A DNA stretch of 64,000 nt from contig CAVIJJ010000004.1 of the NCBI GenBank assembly GCA_963643205.1, positions 1 to 64,000 on the forward strand, written 5' to 3'. The first letter of the stretch is position 1; every line of letters starts with the position of its first letter. A program made the position numbers and the translations under genes. The notes under the pieces were generated by a model. That model did no database searches. It was not told the origin of the DNA and saw only the letters and a program-made list of their open reading frames with translations. Origin of the DNA: Phil1 sp963643205 (GTDB lineage Bacteria; Bacillota; Clostridia; Christensenellales; CAG-138). Shown in pieces: positions 1 through 8,292 of the stretch.

Positions 1-10
1 TTTTTAGTAA

Positions 11-45
11 TTCCCCCTCAGTCGCCTGCGGCGACAGCTCTCCCG
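11..45. repeat. REP-like palindromic element
   Basis: The core is a perfect palindrome, GTCGCC-TGC-GGCGAC at 21-35, set in a C-rich context. A TTCCCCC at 11-17 is mirrored by GGGGGAA at 122-128. The core resembles short palindromes that I recall as dispersed extragenic repeats in gut Firmicutes genomes. Only one copy is visible here, so its repeat status is inferred. Confidence 0.4.
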
Positions 46-78
46 TAAACGATGGGGACGCAAGATTTATACTTATTG

Positions 79-111
79 AAAAAGGCGAAGCGGCATTGTG
101 CCGCCCCGCCT
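79..111 (-). terminator. Rho-independent terminator of the cotH operon
   Basis: A two-part stem (GGCG 84-87 with CGCC 107-110; GCGGC 90-94 with GCCGC 100-104) has a five-base loop. On the minus strand it is followed by a U-run, given by the A-run at 79-83. It lies just downstream of the minus-strand cotH stop. Confidence 0.75.
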
Positions 112-133
112 AAAAGGAATGGGGGAAACTGAC

Positions 134-2089
134 TTAATTATCCTTTCGGCCTATGTATTCTCCGCCGAAGTTGCCTCCGCCGCCACCGCCGAAGCTGCCC
201 ATGGTTGAAAGCAGCATGTCGGACGCGTCCACAAGGGAACCGCTGTCCTCGCTCTGACCTGATGAGGTTGAGGGAATGGTGCCGTCAAGCTGACCCTGTA
301 CGCTCTCCGCGCGCAGCAGGCAGAACTCCTTAAGCGTGCTCACGCCCGCCTCAAACTCCTCATATGTGCAGAAGCCGTTGGTGTCGCGCTCGGCGTAGGG
401 CGCTATAAGCGCGTAGGTTTCGTCTATAAGCTGCTCAAATTCACCCGAATCGAAGAAGCTTGTTATAAACTGCTGCATAATGCTGTGGTAAAGTTCGGTA
501 TATTCCTCGCTTTCGAATATCCAGCTCAGCATGGGCCTTGATTCAACGCTGCCGCCCGAAACGGGAGTGTCTATCGGGTAATTTACCATTGCGGTAGCGT
601 CCCCGCTCATAAAGCCGCCGAACGCCAGGTTGTAGTCCCAGGGAATCATGCTAAGCATGCCGTCTTCCTCATAAAGGTAGTAGTTGTGTATCATGGTGCC
701 GGTGTAGCTGTCAAAATTGCATACAAAGTTGTGCACAACAAAGTAGCGTATAACCTGATCAACGTTCACAACGTCCTCTATGTCCTCGTTCTCGTTCAGC
801 TTTTTAATGGAGGATATAAGCCGCTTCTTGTCCGCAGTTGAAAGGGCGGTTTTCGCGCTTTCGAATATATTCGAGTAGCTTGAGAACTCATCGTCCGTGT
901 ATATAAGCGAAACATCGTCGCTTGAACCGAAGCCGGCCATGCCGAAAGCGGAGAAGTCCATATCACCTATGTTGGACGGGTCGAAATCACCCAAGCTGGA
1001 TGGGTCAAAGTCGCCCATATCCGGGAACGAGCCGGAGGAGCCTGAATCCGAGCCGGAGCCTGAACTTGAATCGGAGCTGCCGGGCATTGAGGGAGGATTG
1101 CCGCCAAAGCCGCCGCTTGGCATGGAAGGAGGGGTAAACCCGTTTGAGCTTGAGCCTGAATCCGAACCGGAGCTGCCGGGCATTGAAGGCGGATTGCCGC
1201 CAAAGCTTCCGTTACCGCCAAAGTCGCCGCTCGGCATGGAGGGAGGGGTAAAACCGCCTGTATCGGAGCTTGAACTATCCGAGCCGTCTCCGTCGGGCTT
1301 CGCGGGCGGGGTGGTACTGTCGGTCGCGGCTGAATCGCCGGGCGGGGTTGTGCCGCTGCCGTCGCCCGTGGTCATGTTCTCGTCAAAGTCAAAGTTAAAG
1401 CCGTTCTCATCGGCAAAGTCCTGCATATCAAAGTCCTTGCCGTTGCCTCTGCCGCCGCCCATGCTCATACTGTCCGGCTTATAAAGATCGCCGTAGTCGG
1501 TGCCGTAGTTGCGCTCAAGAAAGCTTTCCTCAACGCCCTCAAGCGCCAGATAAAGCCCGAAGTCCTCGCCATTAACCGTTACGTATACATAGCTTACAAG
1601 CGGCGAATCAACGCCCATATAGGCCATCATGCGGTATGTAAGGTAGTCCTTCATAAGGGTGTTGTCCTGAATATTGTTGTTCAGAACAAGCTTATCCAGC
1701 CCGTAGTAGTTAAGGGCATCGTCGTAGTGGTCAAACTCTATCTTAAAGCTGTAGCGGTTGTTGCCGTATTGCTTAACGCTTGAAAGGGATGTGTTGCCCT
1801 TTGCGCGTATGGCGCAGTTGGAAACCGTTTCCCCGTCTATCACCAGGCTGCAGAGCGCGTATTCCTCGCTTTCCGCGTTTTCGATAAAGCTCTGCCAGTC
1901 GTCAGAGTCCATAACAATATCTATTGAATGAACGTAGCTTGTATCGAATATTTTGGATTCATAGCTGAATGTGCGCTCAATTGTGCCTATGGCACCGGCG
2001 GACTTGGCAAAGCAAAGCAATATGGTGAAGGCAAGCGTAAGCGCGGCTATTATGCTGCAAAAAAGCGTTGTGTGCTTAGACTTGCTCAT
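134..2089 (-). CDS. cotH: CotH kinase family protein, exported
   Basis: The product is 651 aa with an N-terminal hydrophobic signal or anchor (about residues 8-33). The CotH fold spans about 50-215 and 395-610. The second half carries the kinase-like signature of this family: an Asp near residue 460 (CNFDSYTG), then HNYYLY, then IPWDYNLAFG with Asp near 485. In characterised spore-coat CotH proteins, two aspartates about this far apart bind metal and drive protein phosphorylation. A Gly/Ser/Pro/Asp-rich low-complexity insert (about 215-395) with repeated PPSMP and GGFGGN motifs splits the domain, and a Gly-rich tail ends the protein. It is the last gene of an operon, 5 nt after the DUF4956 gene. 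The family call is firm; the target protein is unknown. Confidence 0.88.
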   Translation of the reverse strand: MSKSKHTTLFCSIIAALTLAFTILLCFAKSAGAIGTIERTFSYESKIFDTSYVHSIDIVMDSDDWQSFIENAESEEYALCSLVIDGETVSNCAIRAKGNTSLSSVKQYGNNRYSFKIEFDHYDDALNYYGLDKLVLNNNIQDNTLMKDYLTYRMMAYMGVDSPLVSYVYVTVNGEDFGLYLALEGVEESFLERNYGTDYGDLYKPDSMSMGGGRGNGKDFDMQDFADENGFNFDFDENMTTGDGSGTTPPGDSAATDSTTPPAKPDGDGSDSSSSDTGGFTPPSMPSGDFGGNGSFGGNPPSMPGSSGSDSGSSSNGFTPPSMPSGGFGGNPPSMPGSSDSSSGSGSDSGSSGSFPDMGDFDPSSLGDFDPSNIGDMDFSAFGMAGFGSSDDVSLIYTDDEFSSYSNIFESAKTALSTADKKRLISSIKKLNENEDIEDVVNVDQVIRYFVVHNFVCNFDSYTGTMIHNYYLYEEDGMLSMIPWDYNLAFGGFMSGDATAMVNYPIDTPVSGGSVESRPMLSWIFESEEYTELYHSIMQQFITSFFDSGEFEQLIDETYALIAPYAERDTNGFCTYEEFEAGVSTLKEFCLLRAESVQGQLDGTIPSTSSGQSEDSGSLVDASDMLLSTMGSFGGGGGGNFGGEYIGRKDN

Positions 2090-2094
2090 ACCGT

Positions 2095-2793
2095 TTAGCC
2101 CATGTATTCGCCGTTGTAGCTTACAAGCACGGCGCTTGAAACACCGTTTAGCGCGCTAAGCTCGTTTATAAAGCCTGTATCGCCGCTCTTAAGCCTTATC
2201 TCCATATTAAGCTCAACGTGGCCCGCCTTAACGCTTTTGCTCTTAACAACGCATTTGTCGCTGTGCGCCGCAAGGAACTCGGTAGCCTTCTTTTCGCTAT
2301 CGGCACCCTCGCAGCTTATAACAACTATATAGGGATCGGTGTGCGCCTTTCTGTTGGCGAACACAACTATCATAAGCCCTATTACGGCGCTGCCTATAAC
2401 GGCCAGGGGAATCATGCCCGCGGCAAGCACTATGCCCGCGGCTATAGCCCAGAAGAGGAACGCTATGTCAAGCGGCTCCTTTATGGCCGTGCGGAAACGC
2501 ACTATGCTAAGCGCGCCTACCATGCCGAGCGAAAGCACAACGTTGCTTGTTACGGCAAGTATTACGAAGGTTGAAATCATTGTAAGCGCTATAAGCGTTA
2601 CGCCGAAGGTTGATGAATACATAACGCCCTTAAACGTTTTTTTGTATATCATGAATATGAATACGCCTATGCCGAAGCTTAAAAGCAGGGCAACGGCCAT
2701 ATCGAAATAGGATACGCTGTCAAAGTTTTCGAGAAAGCTGGACTTAAAAATGTCGCTGAAGCTTACCGAAAGAAGTAAATTGGGTGTGTTCAT
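2095..2793 (-). CDS. DUF4956 domain-containing membrane protein
   Basis: The product is 232 aa. Three or four hydrophobic segments lie in the first 140 residues, including VALLLSFGIGVFIFMIY and the family signature LGMVGALSIVRFRTAIKEP, followed by a cytoplasmic alpha/beta domain of about 80 residues. No enzymatic motif is visible. DUF4956 proteins are repeatedly found beside VTC-type polyphosphate polymerase and CotH genes, as here, so a structural or transport role in the same pathway is inferred. ATG start follows an AAAGGAGATA ribosome site. Confidence 0.85.
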   Translation of the reverse strand: MNTPNLLLSVSFSDIFKSSFLENFDSVSYFDMAVALLLSFGIGVFIFMIYKKTFKGVMYSSTFGVTLIALTMISTFVILAVTSNVVLSLGMVGALSIVRFRTAIKEPLDIAFLFWAIAAGIVLAAGMIPLAVIGSAVIGLMIVVFANRKAHTDPYIVVISCEGADSEKKATEFLAAHSDKCVVKSKSVKAGHVELNMEIRLKSGDTGFINELSALNGVSSAVLVSYNGEYMG

Positions 2794-2830
2794 GGAATAA
2801 TATCTCCTTTTATCTGCGAATTAGGTCACA

Positions 2831-3505
2831 TCAGCCGTATATGCGGCACTGAGCGTATTTGGAAAACGAGCCGCTTCTCCGGCCCGGAATAAAAATTAGG
2901 TCCGCTATAAAGTCCGGCAGGAACTCGCCCCACTTAACCTCAAGCAGTATTTTACTGTCCCCCGCGGGAACGGTAAGGGCATCGAGCGAAAGAAAGTCCG
3001 GAGGGTTCGGGGACATTCTTATGTTGTAATCAAGCGTAACCCTCACGTTCCCGGCAGGGTATGTGTAAGCGCGGCGCGTGTACGCCACGATTGTTTTGGG
3101 CGTTAGACCCTCGCGCATGCGGCAGTAAAGCTCCCGGCAAACGGCTTCATCCTTTTTCAGCAAAAGCTCCGTATCCCCGGCGATTATTCGCCTTGCCTCC
3201 TCGCCCGTTATGTTCGCGCTTTCCTTCAGGCAAAGATCGTCGCGCTTGCTCTTTTTCTCAAGCTTTATATTGTCAACGTTGTCGTTGTATCGCCTTAAGC
3301 GGAACTTGTCGCGATTGCCCACGCCGTTTATCTTTTCCTTAAGCGCGGTGTCGTAAACATCGTCAAAATAAAGGCTTGTTATTGCGTATGTGCCGTCCAA
3401 AGAGGAATATTCGTCCCTCTTCATCGCCGCGTTCAGGCGCATTGTAAGCGTTATCATGTCGCTTGTGTTTATTTCGTGCTTGTATTCGTGCCTGTAATCT
3501 GCCAT
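2831..3505 (-). CDS. Polyphosphate polymerase (VTC) domain-containing protein
   Basis: The product is 224 aa from the chosen ATG at 3505, which has GGAGGG upstream; an in-frame start at 3547 lacks a good ribosome site. The protein is a single VTC/triphosphate-tunnel domain. It opens with the ExK strand EYKHEIN and continues with basic and acidic tunnel strands RLRRYND, KLEKKSKRDDLCLKE, VAYTRRAY, VRVTLDYNI and LLEVKWGEFLPDFI. Yeast Vtc4 uses this fold to make polyphosphate from ATP. Bacterial homologues beside DUF4956 and CotH are uncharacterised as far as I know. First gene of the three-gene operon. Polyphosphate synthesis is inferred; a triphosphate-binding or sensing role is also possible. 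Confidence 0.85.
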   Translation of the reverse strand: MADYRHEYKHEINTSDMITLTMRLNAAMKRDEYSSLDGTYAITSLYFDDVYDTALKEKINGVGNRDKFRLRRYNDNVDNIKLEKKSKRDDLCLKESANITGEEARRIIAGDTELLLKKDEAVCRELYCRMREGLTPKTIVAYTRRAYTYPAGNVRVTLDYNIRMSPNPPDFLSLDALTVPAGDSKILLEVKWGEFLPDFIADLIFIPGRRSGSFSKYAQCRIYG

Positions 3506-3742
3506 TTTTTTCGATATCCCTCCGATTGATTGGCGAAAGTATATCATTACATTATGGCAAAAAATGTTTTTGGCAATGTCAAAGTATCTACAATTTATTT
3601 AATCAGGCAGGACAAAATGTTTCAAAAAACATAATAATCGCCGCTGTTCCTAACAGGGGGAAAGTATAGTATAATTAGCATAGATACTTATGTTTGCGGG
3701 CGCGACAGGCGCTGGAGCTCTTCTTAAAAAGGAGGATTTATA

Positions 3743-5515
3743 ATGGATATCGCAATGCAGATGAAAAGCGCGGAGCTGCTGCTGAACTTTTTAAGGCACG
3801 ATACGGAAAAAATTCCGCTTTACGGATTTACCCTGCAAAAGGAACGCTTTGTACCAAAGGAGAATACACACCCGCTTGAAAGGGCGATCCCGGAGGACGA
3901 GGGAGTGCCGAGCGGGGCTGTAAACGAATTCTATAAGGAGCTTGAAACCCAGGCGGATACCACGGCATGCCACGCGGCGATTGTTATGCGCCACGGCAAA
4001 ATTATAGCCGAAGGAGCGTTCGCGCCATACAGGCTTAATATACCGCATATGCTCTATTCAATGAGCAAAAGCGTAACCGGCCTTGCCGTGGGCATAGCTG
4101 AGGACGAGGGCTTTTTGAACACAAACGAAAAGCTTGTCGATATTTTTCCGGAGTATATAAATTCGGCCAACGCGAAGCTTCTCAAGTCCCATACGCTTAA
4201 GCATCTGCTTACCATGTCCACCGGCATTCGCTTTAACGAGGTGGGCAGCGCGCTTGACGAAAACTGGGCAAAAATGTATATGCAGTCCGTGCCCAAATTC
4301 GAGGCGGGTACGGAATTTGAGTATAACTCACTAAATTCATATATGCTCGCGGCGGCGGTTGTTAAGCGCACGGGCATGGGCCTTAACGAATACCTTACGC
4401 CAAGGCTTTTTGAGCCGCTGGGGATACAAAGCCACGAATGGGAAAAATGCCCCATGGGCATAGAAAAAGGCGGTTGGGGCCTTTCGCTTACGGCGGAGGA
4501 TTCCGCAAAGCTTGGCCAGCTTTGTTTGAACATGGGCCGCTGGAACGGCAAGCAGATAGTGAGCGAGGAATGGATAAGGGAATCCACCCGCAAGCAGATA
4601 GACACGCCAAACGGCGAAATGAAGCACGGCTACGGCTACCAGATATGGATGAGCGATGATGAGGGCGGCTATCAGTTCAACGGCGCCTTTGGCCAGTTTG
4701 TGCTCGTTTTCCCCAAATACGATGCCGTAATGGTAATATACTCCGGCAGCTCCAATCTTTTCGCCAACGGCGACCTGGGCCGCCTTACAAGGCAGCTTTT
4801 AAGCACATTTGAGCCAAACGCGATAGAAAGAAACGATGAGGCGTACGCGGAGCTTAAAAAAACGCTTGCCTCAATTCAGTATGCTCCCGACTGCCCCAAG
4901 TATTTGGGAACCGACGCGGAGGAGTTTGAGCGCATAGCGTATAGGCTGGACGGCAGGGAGTATCTTGCGGGGCCGAACACCGGCGGACTTTTCCCGCAAA
5001 CCCTTCAGGGCGTGCACGGAAACATGACCGAAAGCGTAACAATGCTGCGCTTTGAAAAGCGCGGGGACGACATAGCCGTGTATATATACGAGAAGAACGA
5101 GCGGAACATGCTGCTATTGCGCCACGACGGGGCGTTTGAGTACGGCGGGCTTACCCTTAGGGGGGAACGGCAGATTACCGCTACCCGCTGCCGCTGGAGG
5201 CTTGACCCGAACAGAATTCGCCTTTGGGTAATGACCGGCTTTATAGAAACGCCGAACAGCCGTATACTCTCCTTTGATATTACTCCGCAGAAGATGAGCG
5301 TTACGTTTGACGAACGCCCCGCGCTTGATAAAACGGTTCAGATGCTGTTTGAGCTTGTGGGCGTATCGAGCATGGCGTTTTACAGAAGGATGATGCCCCT
5401 GCTTCAAAGGGAAAACCTGGTTAACCTTGTTAAGCAGTTTACGGAGCCCGTGGCGGAGTGCACCATAATAAGGCACAACGATACGGAACCTGCGCCGAGA
5501 ATAGCTGAGGAGTAA
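3743..5515 (+). CDS. Serine hydrolase, beta-lactamase family (AmiE-like candidate)
   Basis: The product is 590 aa. The N-terminal about 370 residues form a class C beta-lactamase/esterase domain with the S-x-x-K nucleophile motif SMSK (Ser106, Lys109), a Y-x-S motif (Tyr194 in EYNSLN) and a HGYGYQIWM strand near the active site. The C-terminal about 200 residues are a beta-rich accessory region. No signal peptide is evident. ATG follows a perfect AAGGAGG. It opens an operon with murQ, nagZ and an amino-sugar kinase. In Bacillus subtilis the muropeptide-rescue operon includes AmiE (YbbE), a member of the same fold that removes the peptide from MurNAc, so a similar job is plausible here, though inferred. 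A TATAAT at 3670-3675 may be its -10 box. Confidence 0.85.
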   Translation: MDIAMQMKSAELLLNFLRHDTEKIPLYGFTLQKERFVPKENTHPLERAIPEDEGVPSGAVNEFYKELETQADTTACHAAIVMRHGKIIAEGAFAPYRLNIPHMLYSMSKSVTGLAVGIAEDEGFLNTNEKLVDIFPEYINSANAKLLKSHTLKHLLTMSTGIRFNEVGSALDENWAKMYMQSVPKFEAGTEFEYNSLNSYMLAAAVVKRTGMGLNEYLTPRLFEPLGIQSHEWEKCPMGIEKGGWGLSLTAEDSAKLGQLCLNMGRWNGKQIVSEEWIRESTRKQIDTPNGEMKHGYGYQIWMSDDEGGYQFNGAFGQFVLVFPKYDAVMVIYSGSSNLFANGDLGRLTRQLLSTFEPNAIERNDEAYAELKKTLASIQYAPDCPKYLGTDAEEFERIAYRLDGREYLAGPNTGGLFPQTLQGVHGNMTESVTMLRFEKRGDDIAVYIYEKNERNMLLLRHDGAFEYGGLTLRGERQITATRCRWRLDPNRIRLWVMTGFIETPNSRILSFDITPQKMSVTFDERPALDKTVQMLFELVGVSSMAFYRRMMPLLQRENLVNLVKQFTEPVAECTIIRHNDTEPAPRIAEE

Positions 5516-5519
5516 ATGC

Positions 5520-6347
5520 ATGGAAAACATAAACGTTACCGAACAGCGCAACAAAAGATTCGAGAACATGGACGAGCTGAATACAGAGGAGCTTATGCTG
5601 CGCATAAATGACGAGGACGCCAAGGTTGCCGCGGCGGTAAGGCTTGTTATACCCGCGGCTTCAAAGGTAGCGGATTTCGCGGCGGATGGCATTAAATCGG
5701 GCGGCAGGCTCATATACGTAGGCGCGGGCACATCGGGAAGGCTCGGCGTGCTGGACGCGAGCGAATGCCCGCCCACATTCGGCGTAAGCTACGATACCGT
5801 TCAGGGCCATATAGCCGGTGGCTACGGCGCGCTTATACGCGCGGCAGAGGGAGCGGAGGACAACGCGGACGCGGGTACGGAGCTTATAAACAGCCTGAAT
5901 GTAAGTGAATATGATACGGTTGTCGGTATTAGCGCGTCCGGCGGGGCAAAATACGTTATAGCCGCCGTAAAGCGGGCAGGCGAGCTCGGGGCGCACACGG
6001 CCGCGGTAACATCAAATAAAAACACACCCCTGGGCCGGGCGGCGGAGATTGAGATAGCCGCCGTAACGGGGCCTGAGGCCGTGGCCGGATCAACCCGAAT
6101 GAAGTGCGGCACGGCGCAGAAGCTTATACTGAACATGATTTCAACCTGCGCCATGGCAAAGCTCGGCCGGGTTAAGGGCGGCCTTATGACGGACATGGTG
6201 GCCACCAACGAAAAGCTTAGGCACAGGGCCGTAGGCATAGTGGCAAACGCCGCGAACGTTAGCGAGGAGCGGGCAAAAGCGGCGCTTGAAAAGGCGAACA
6301 TGGATACCGGAGCCGCCATAAGGCTTATTGAGGAGGGGGAAGCATGA
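5520..6347 (+). CDS. murQ: N-acetylmuramic acid 6-phosphate etherase
   Basis: The 275-aa cytoplasmic enzyme cleaves the lactyl ether of MurNAc-6-phosphate to GlcNAc-6-phosphate and D-lactate. The family hallmark GTSGRLGVLDASECPPTFG (residues 70-88) is intact, with Glu82 and one of Glu110/Glu113 matching the catalytic acid/base pair. A SIS sugar-phosphate isomerase domain follows (GISASGGAKYVIAAVKRA). It is slightly shorter than the usual about 300 aa but complete. It lies 4 nt after the serine hydrolase, with GAGGAG as ribosome site, and overlaps nagZ by 4 nt. Confidence 0.96.
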   Translation: MENINVTEQRNKRFENMDELNTEELMLRINDEDAKVAAAVRLVIPAASKVADFAADGIKSGGRLIYVGAGTSGRLGVLDASECPPTFGVSYDTVQGHIAGGYGALIRAAEGAEDNADAGTELINSLNVSEYDTVVGISASGGAKYVIAAVKRAGELGAHTAAVTSNKNTPLGRAAEIEIAAVTGPEAVAGSTRMKCGTAQKLILNMISTCAMAKLGRVKGGLMTDMVATNEKLRHRAVGIVANAANVSEERAKAALEKANMDTGAAIRLIEEGEA

Positions 6348-7345
6348 ACGAATATCTGATACAGGCCGGCCAAAGGATAATGACCGGATTTAAGGGCACA
6401 AAGCTTGACAAGGATATTATAAACGCCGTAAAAAAGCAGAAGATAGGCAACTTTATTTTGTTTTCAAACAATATAGAATCCCCCAACCAGCTGAAATCGC
6501 TTTGTAAAGAGCTTAAGGATATAGCGATGAGCGAAACCGGCTGTATGCCCCTTATAAGCGCGGATCAGGAGGGCGGGCGCGTGCAGCGGCTGCCTAAGGG
6601 CGTTATAGAAACGCCTAGCGCAAGGGAAATTGCCCAAACCGGGGATGAGGAGCTTGCGTTCAAAACAGGCAAAAGAATAGGCGAGGCCATGCTTGAAATG
6701 GGGCTTAATTACGACCTGGCGCCTGTATTGGATATTGAGTGCGAGGAGGGCAACGCCGCAATAGGCACAAGAAGCTTTGGCAAGGACAGTGAAACCGTGT
6801 CCACGTTCGGCGTAAAGATGGCCCTGGGCATACAGGCCGCGGGTGTGCTGGCCTGCGCCAAGCATTTTCCGGGCCACGGCGGAACTACCGTGGATTCCCA
6901 TAAAGCCCTGCCGACGATAGCACTGAGCATGGAGGAACTTGAGGCGGGCCCGCTTGTGCCGTTCAAGGAGGCGATTAGCGCGGGAGTGAAAAGCATTATG
7001 ACAACGCATATAATGTTCCCCGCGCTTGATACCGAATACCCCGGCACGCTCTCTGGCGCCGTTATAGGCTCCCTTTTGCGGGAAAAGCTTGGCTATGACG
7101 GAATGATAATTACCGATTGCCTTGAAATGGGGGCTATAGCCTCGCGCTACGGCGCGGCGGAGGCGGCGGTGCTTGCGGCAAACGCCGGAGTGGATATGCC
7201 CCTTATAAGCCACAATAACGCGGAGGCCGCGCGGGCGGCGGAGCTTATAGGCAAAGCCCTTGAGGAAGGCAAACTGAATACACAAAACAACAATGCCGCA
7301 CTTAGGCGCATAGCGGAGAACAAAAAATGGCTTATTACACAATAG
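6344..7345 (+). CDS. nagZ: Beta-N-acetylglucosaminidase, glycoside hydrolase family 3
   Basis: The 333-aa product has the single (beta/alpha)8 domain of NagZ. Motifs include ADQEGGRVQRL (73-83), KHFPGHG (173-179) followed by the catalytic Asp184-Ser-His186 dyad, and the probable nucleophile Asp258 in IITDCLEMGAI. NagZ removes GlcNAc from muropeptides. No signal peptide is present, so it acts in the cytoplasm. ATGA overlaps the murQ stop, and the 3' end overlaps the kinase gene by 19 nt, so translation is probably coupled. Confidence 0.94.
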   Translation: MNEYLIQAGQRIMTGFKGTKLDKDIINAVKKQKIGNFILFSNNIESPNQLKSLCKELKDIAMSETGCMPLISADQEGGRVQRLPKGVIETPSAREIAQTGDEELAFKTGKRIGEAMLEMGLNYDLAPVLDIECEEGNAAIGTRSFGKDSETVSTFGVKMALGIQAAGVLACAKHFPGHGGTTVDSHKALPTIALSMEELEAGPLVPFKEAISAGVKSIMTTHIMFPALDTEYPGTLSGAVIGSLLREKLGYDGMIITDCLEMGAIASRYGAAEAAVLAANAGVDMPLISHNNAEAARAAELIGKALEEGKLNTQNNNAALRRIAENKKWLITQ

Positions 7346-8205
7346 GCTTGGACGGCGGCGGAACCAAAACGGAGGCCGTACTGCTTTCAAAAGATGGGAA
7401 TATAATTAAAACCGCCCGTCTGGGCGCGCTTAACCCGGTGAGCTACCCCCAAAGCCCCGCGAACATAGCCGGGGAGCTTAAGCAATATATAAACGAAAAC
7501 TGCCTTGCGATATGCGCCGCCTGCGCCGGAGCGGGGGACAATACCAAGGCGCGGCAGGTTGAGGACGCGCTTAAGAAAGCGTTTTCGGGGAATATATATG
7601 TCCGCACGGACGGCGAAAACGCCCTGTACACAGCCCACGGCGAGGAGCCGGGGGTTATTGTGATATCCGGCACGGGAAGCGTATGCTACGGGCAAAATTG
7701 CGGCACAACCGCGCGCAGCGGAGGACGAGGAAACATATTTGACGACGGCGGCAGCGGCTACGCCATAGGGCGGGATATACTTAGGGCCGTTATTCGCGCA
7801 AGCGACGGCCGTGGGGAGAAAACCAAACTAAGCGAAGCGCTATTTAATGAGTGCGGCACGGACGACATAGCGGCCATAACCGCGCGCTACACATCCTGCC
7901 CAAAGAGCGACATAGCGGCACTCGCCCCGCTTACGGATAAGCTTTATGATGATAAAGCGGCGGTTGACATTATGAACACAGCCGCCTGTGAGCTTGCCGA
8001 CATGGCGGCGGCCGTTATAAATACTCTTAAGCTGACAGCACCCCGCGTGGCGTTTACCGGGAGTACCGTTCTGAACAGCCCCACCCTTTATTCATTAAGC
8101 GAAAAGGCGATACTTGCCCGCTTCCCGAATGCTGTTTGCTTCAAATCTGCCAAAAACGCGGCCCTCGGCGCGGCGGAGTACGCCTGGAGCAGGAGAAAAA
8201 ATTAA
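7327..8205 (+). CDS. BadF/BadG-type ATPase, probable GlcNAc/MurNAc kinase
   Basis: The 292-aa protein has the ASKHA fold. The N-terminal phosphate loop LDGGGTKTEAV (8-18), the mid-protein ISGTGSVCYG and the DDGGSGYAIGRDILRA helix are typical of N-acetylglucosamine kinases. As the last gene of the murQ-nagZ operon it would phosphorylate the sugars released by NagZ. Clostridium acetobutylicum MurK does this for both GlcNAc and MurNAc, which would feed MurQ here. The start lies 19 nt inside nagZ. Substrate choice is inferred from context. Confidence 0.88.
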   Translation: MAYYTIGLDGGGTKTEAVLLSKDGNIIKTARLGALNPVSYPQSPANIAGELKQYINENCLAICAACAGAGDNTKARQVEDALKKAFSGNIYVRTDGENALYTAHGEEPGVIVISGTGSVCYGQNCGTTARSGGRGNIFDDGGSGYAIGRDILRAVIRASDGRGEKTKLSEALFNECGTDDIAAITARYTSCPKSDIAALAPLTDKLYDDKAAVDIMNTAACELADMAAAVINTLKLTAPRVAFTGSTVLNSPTLYSLSEKAILARFPNAVCFKSAKNAALGAAEYAWSRRKN

Positions 8206-8222
8206 AATCGCGGTTTACTTTC

Positions 8223-8250
8223 ATGCTAATTTGAATCGTAATATTAGCAT
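8223..8250. other. Inverted repeat between convergent genes
   Basis: ATGCTAAT (8223-8230) is mirrored exactly by ATTAGCAT (8243-8250). It sits directly before the terminator and may add to it as a 3' stabilising hairpin. Confidence 0.4.
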
Positions 8251-8251
8251 C

Positions 8252-8278
8252 AAAAAAGCGACCATTGCGGTCGCTTTT
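8252..8278. terminator. Bidirectional terminator
   Basis: A perfect stem AGCGACC (8257-8263) / GGTCGCT (8269-8275), flanked by A-run and T-run, lies between the convergent kinase and Na/Pi genes and can serve both. Confidence 0.85.
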
Positions 8279-8292
8279 AATTTATCTGCAAT

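Noticed and set aside
970..1330. Regular repeats resembling a CRISPR array or satellite
   Set aside because: The repeats are in frame, encode PPSMP/GGFGGN units of cotH, and have no constant-size unique spacers.
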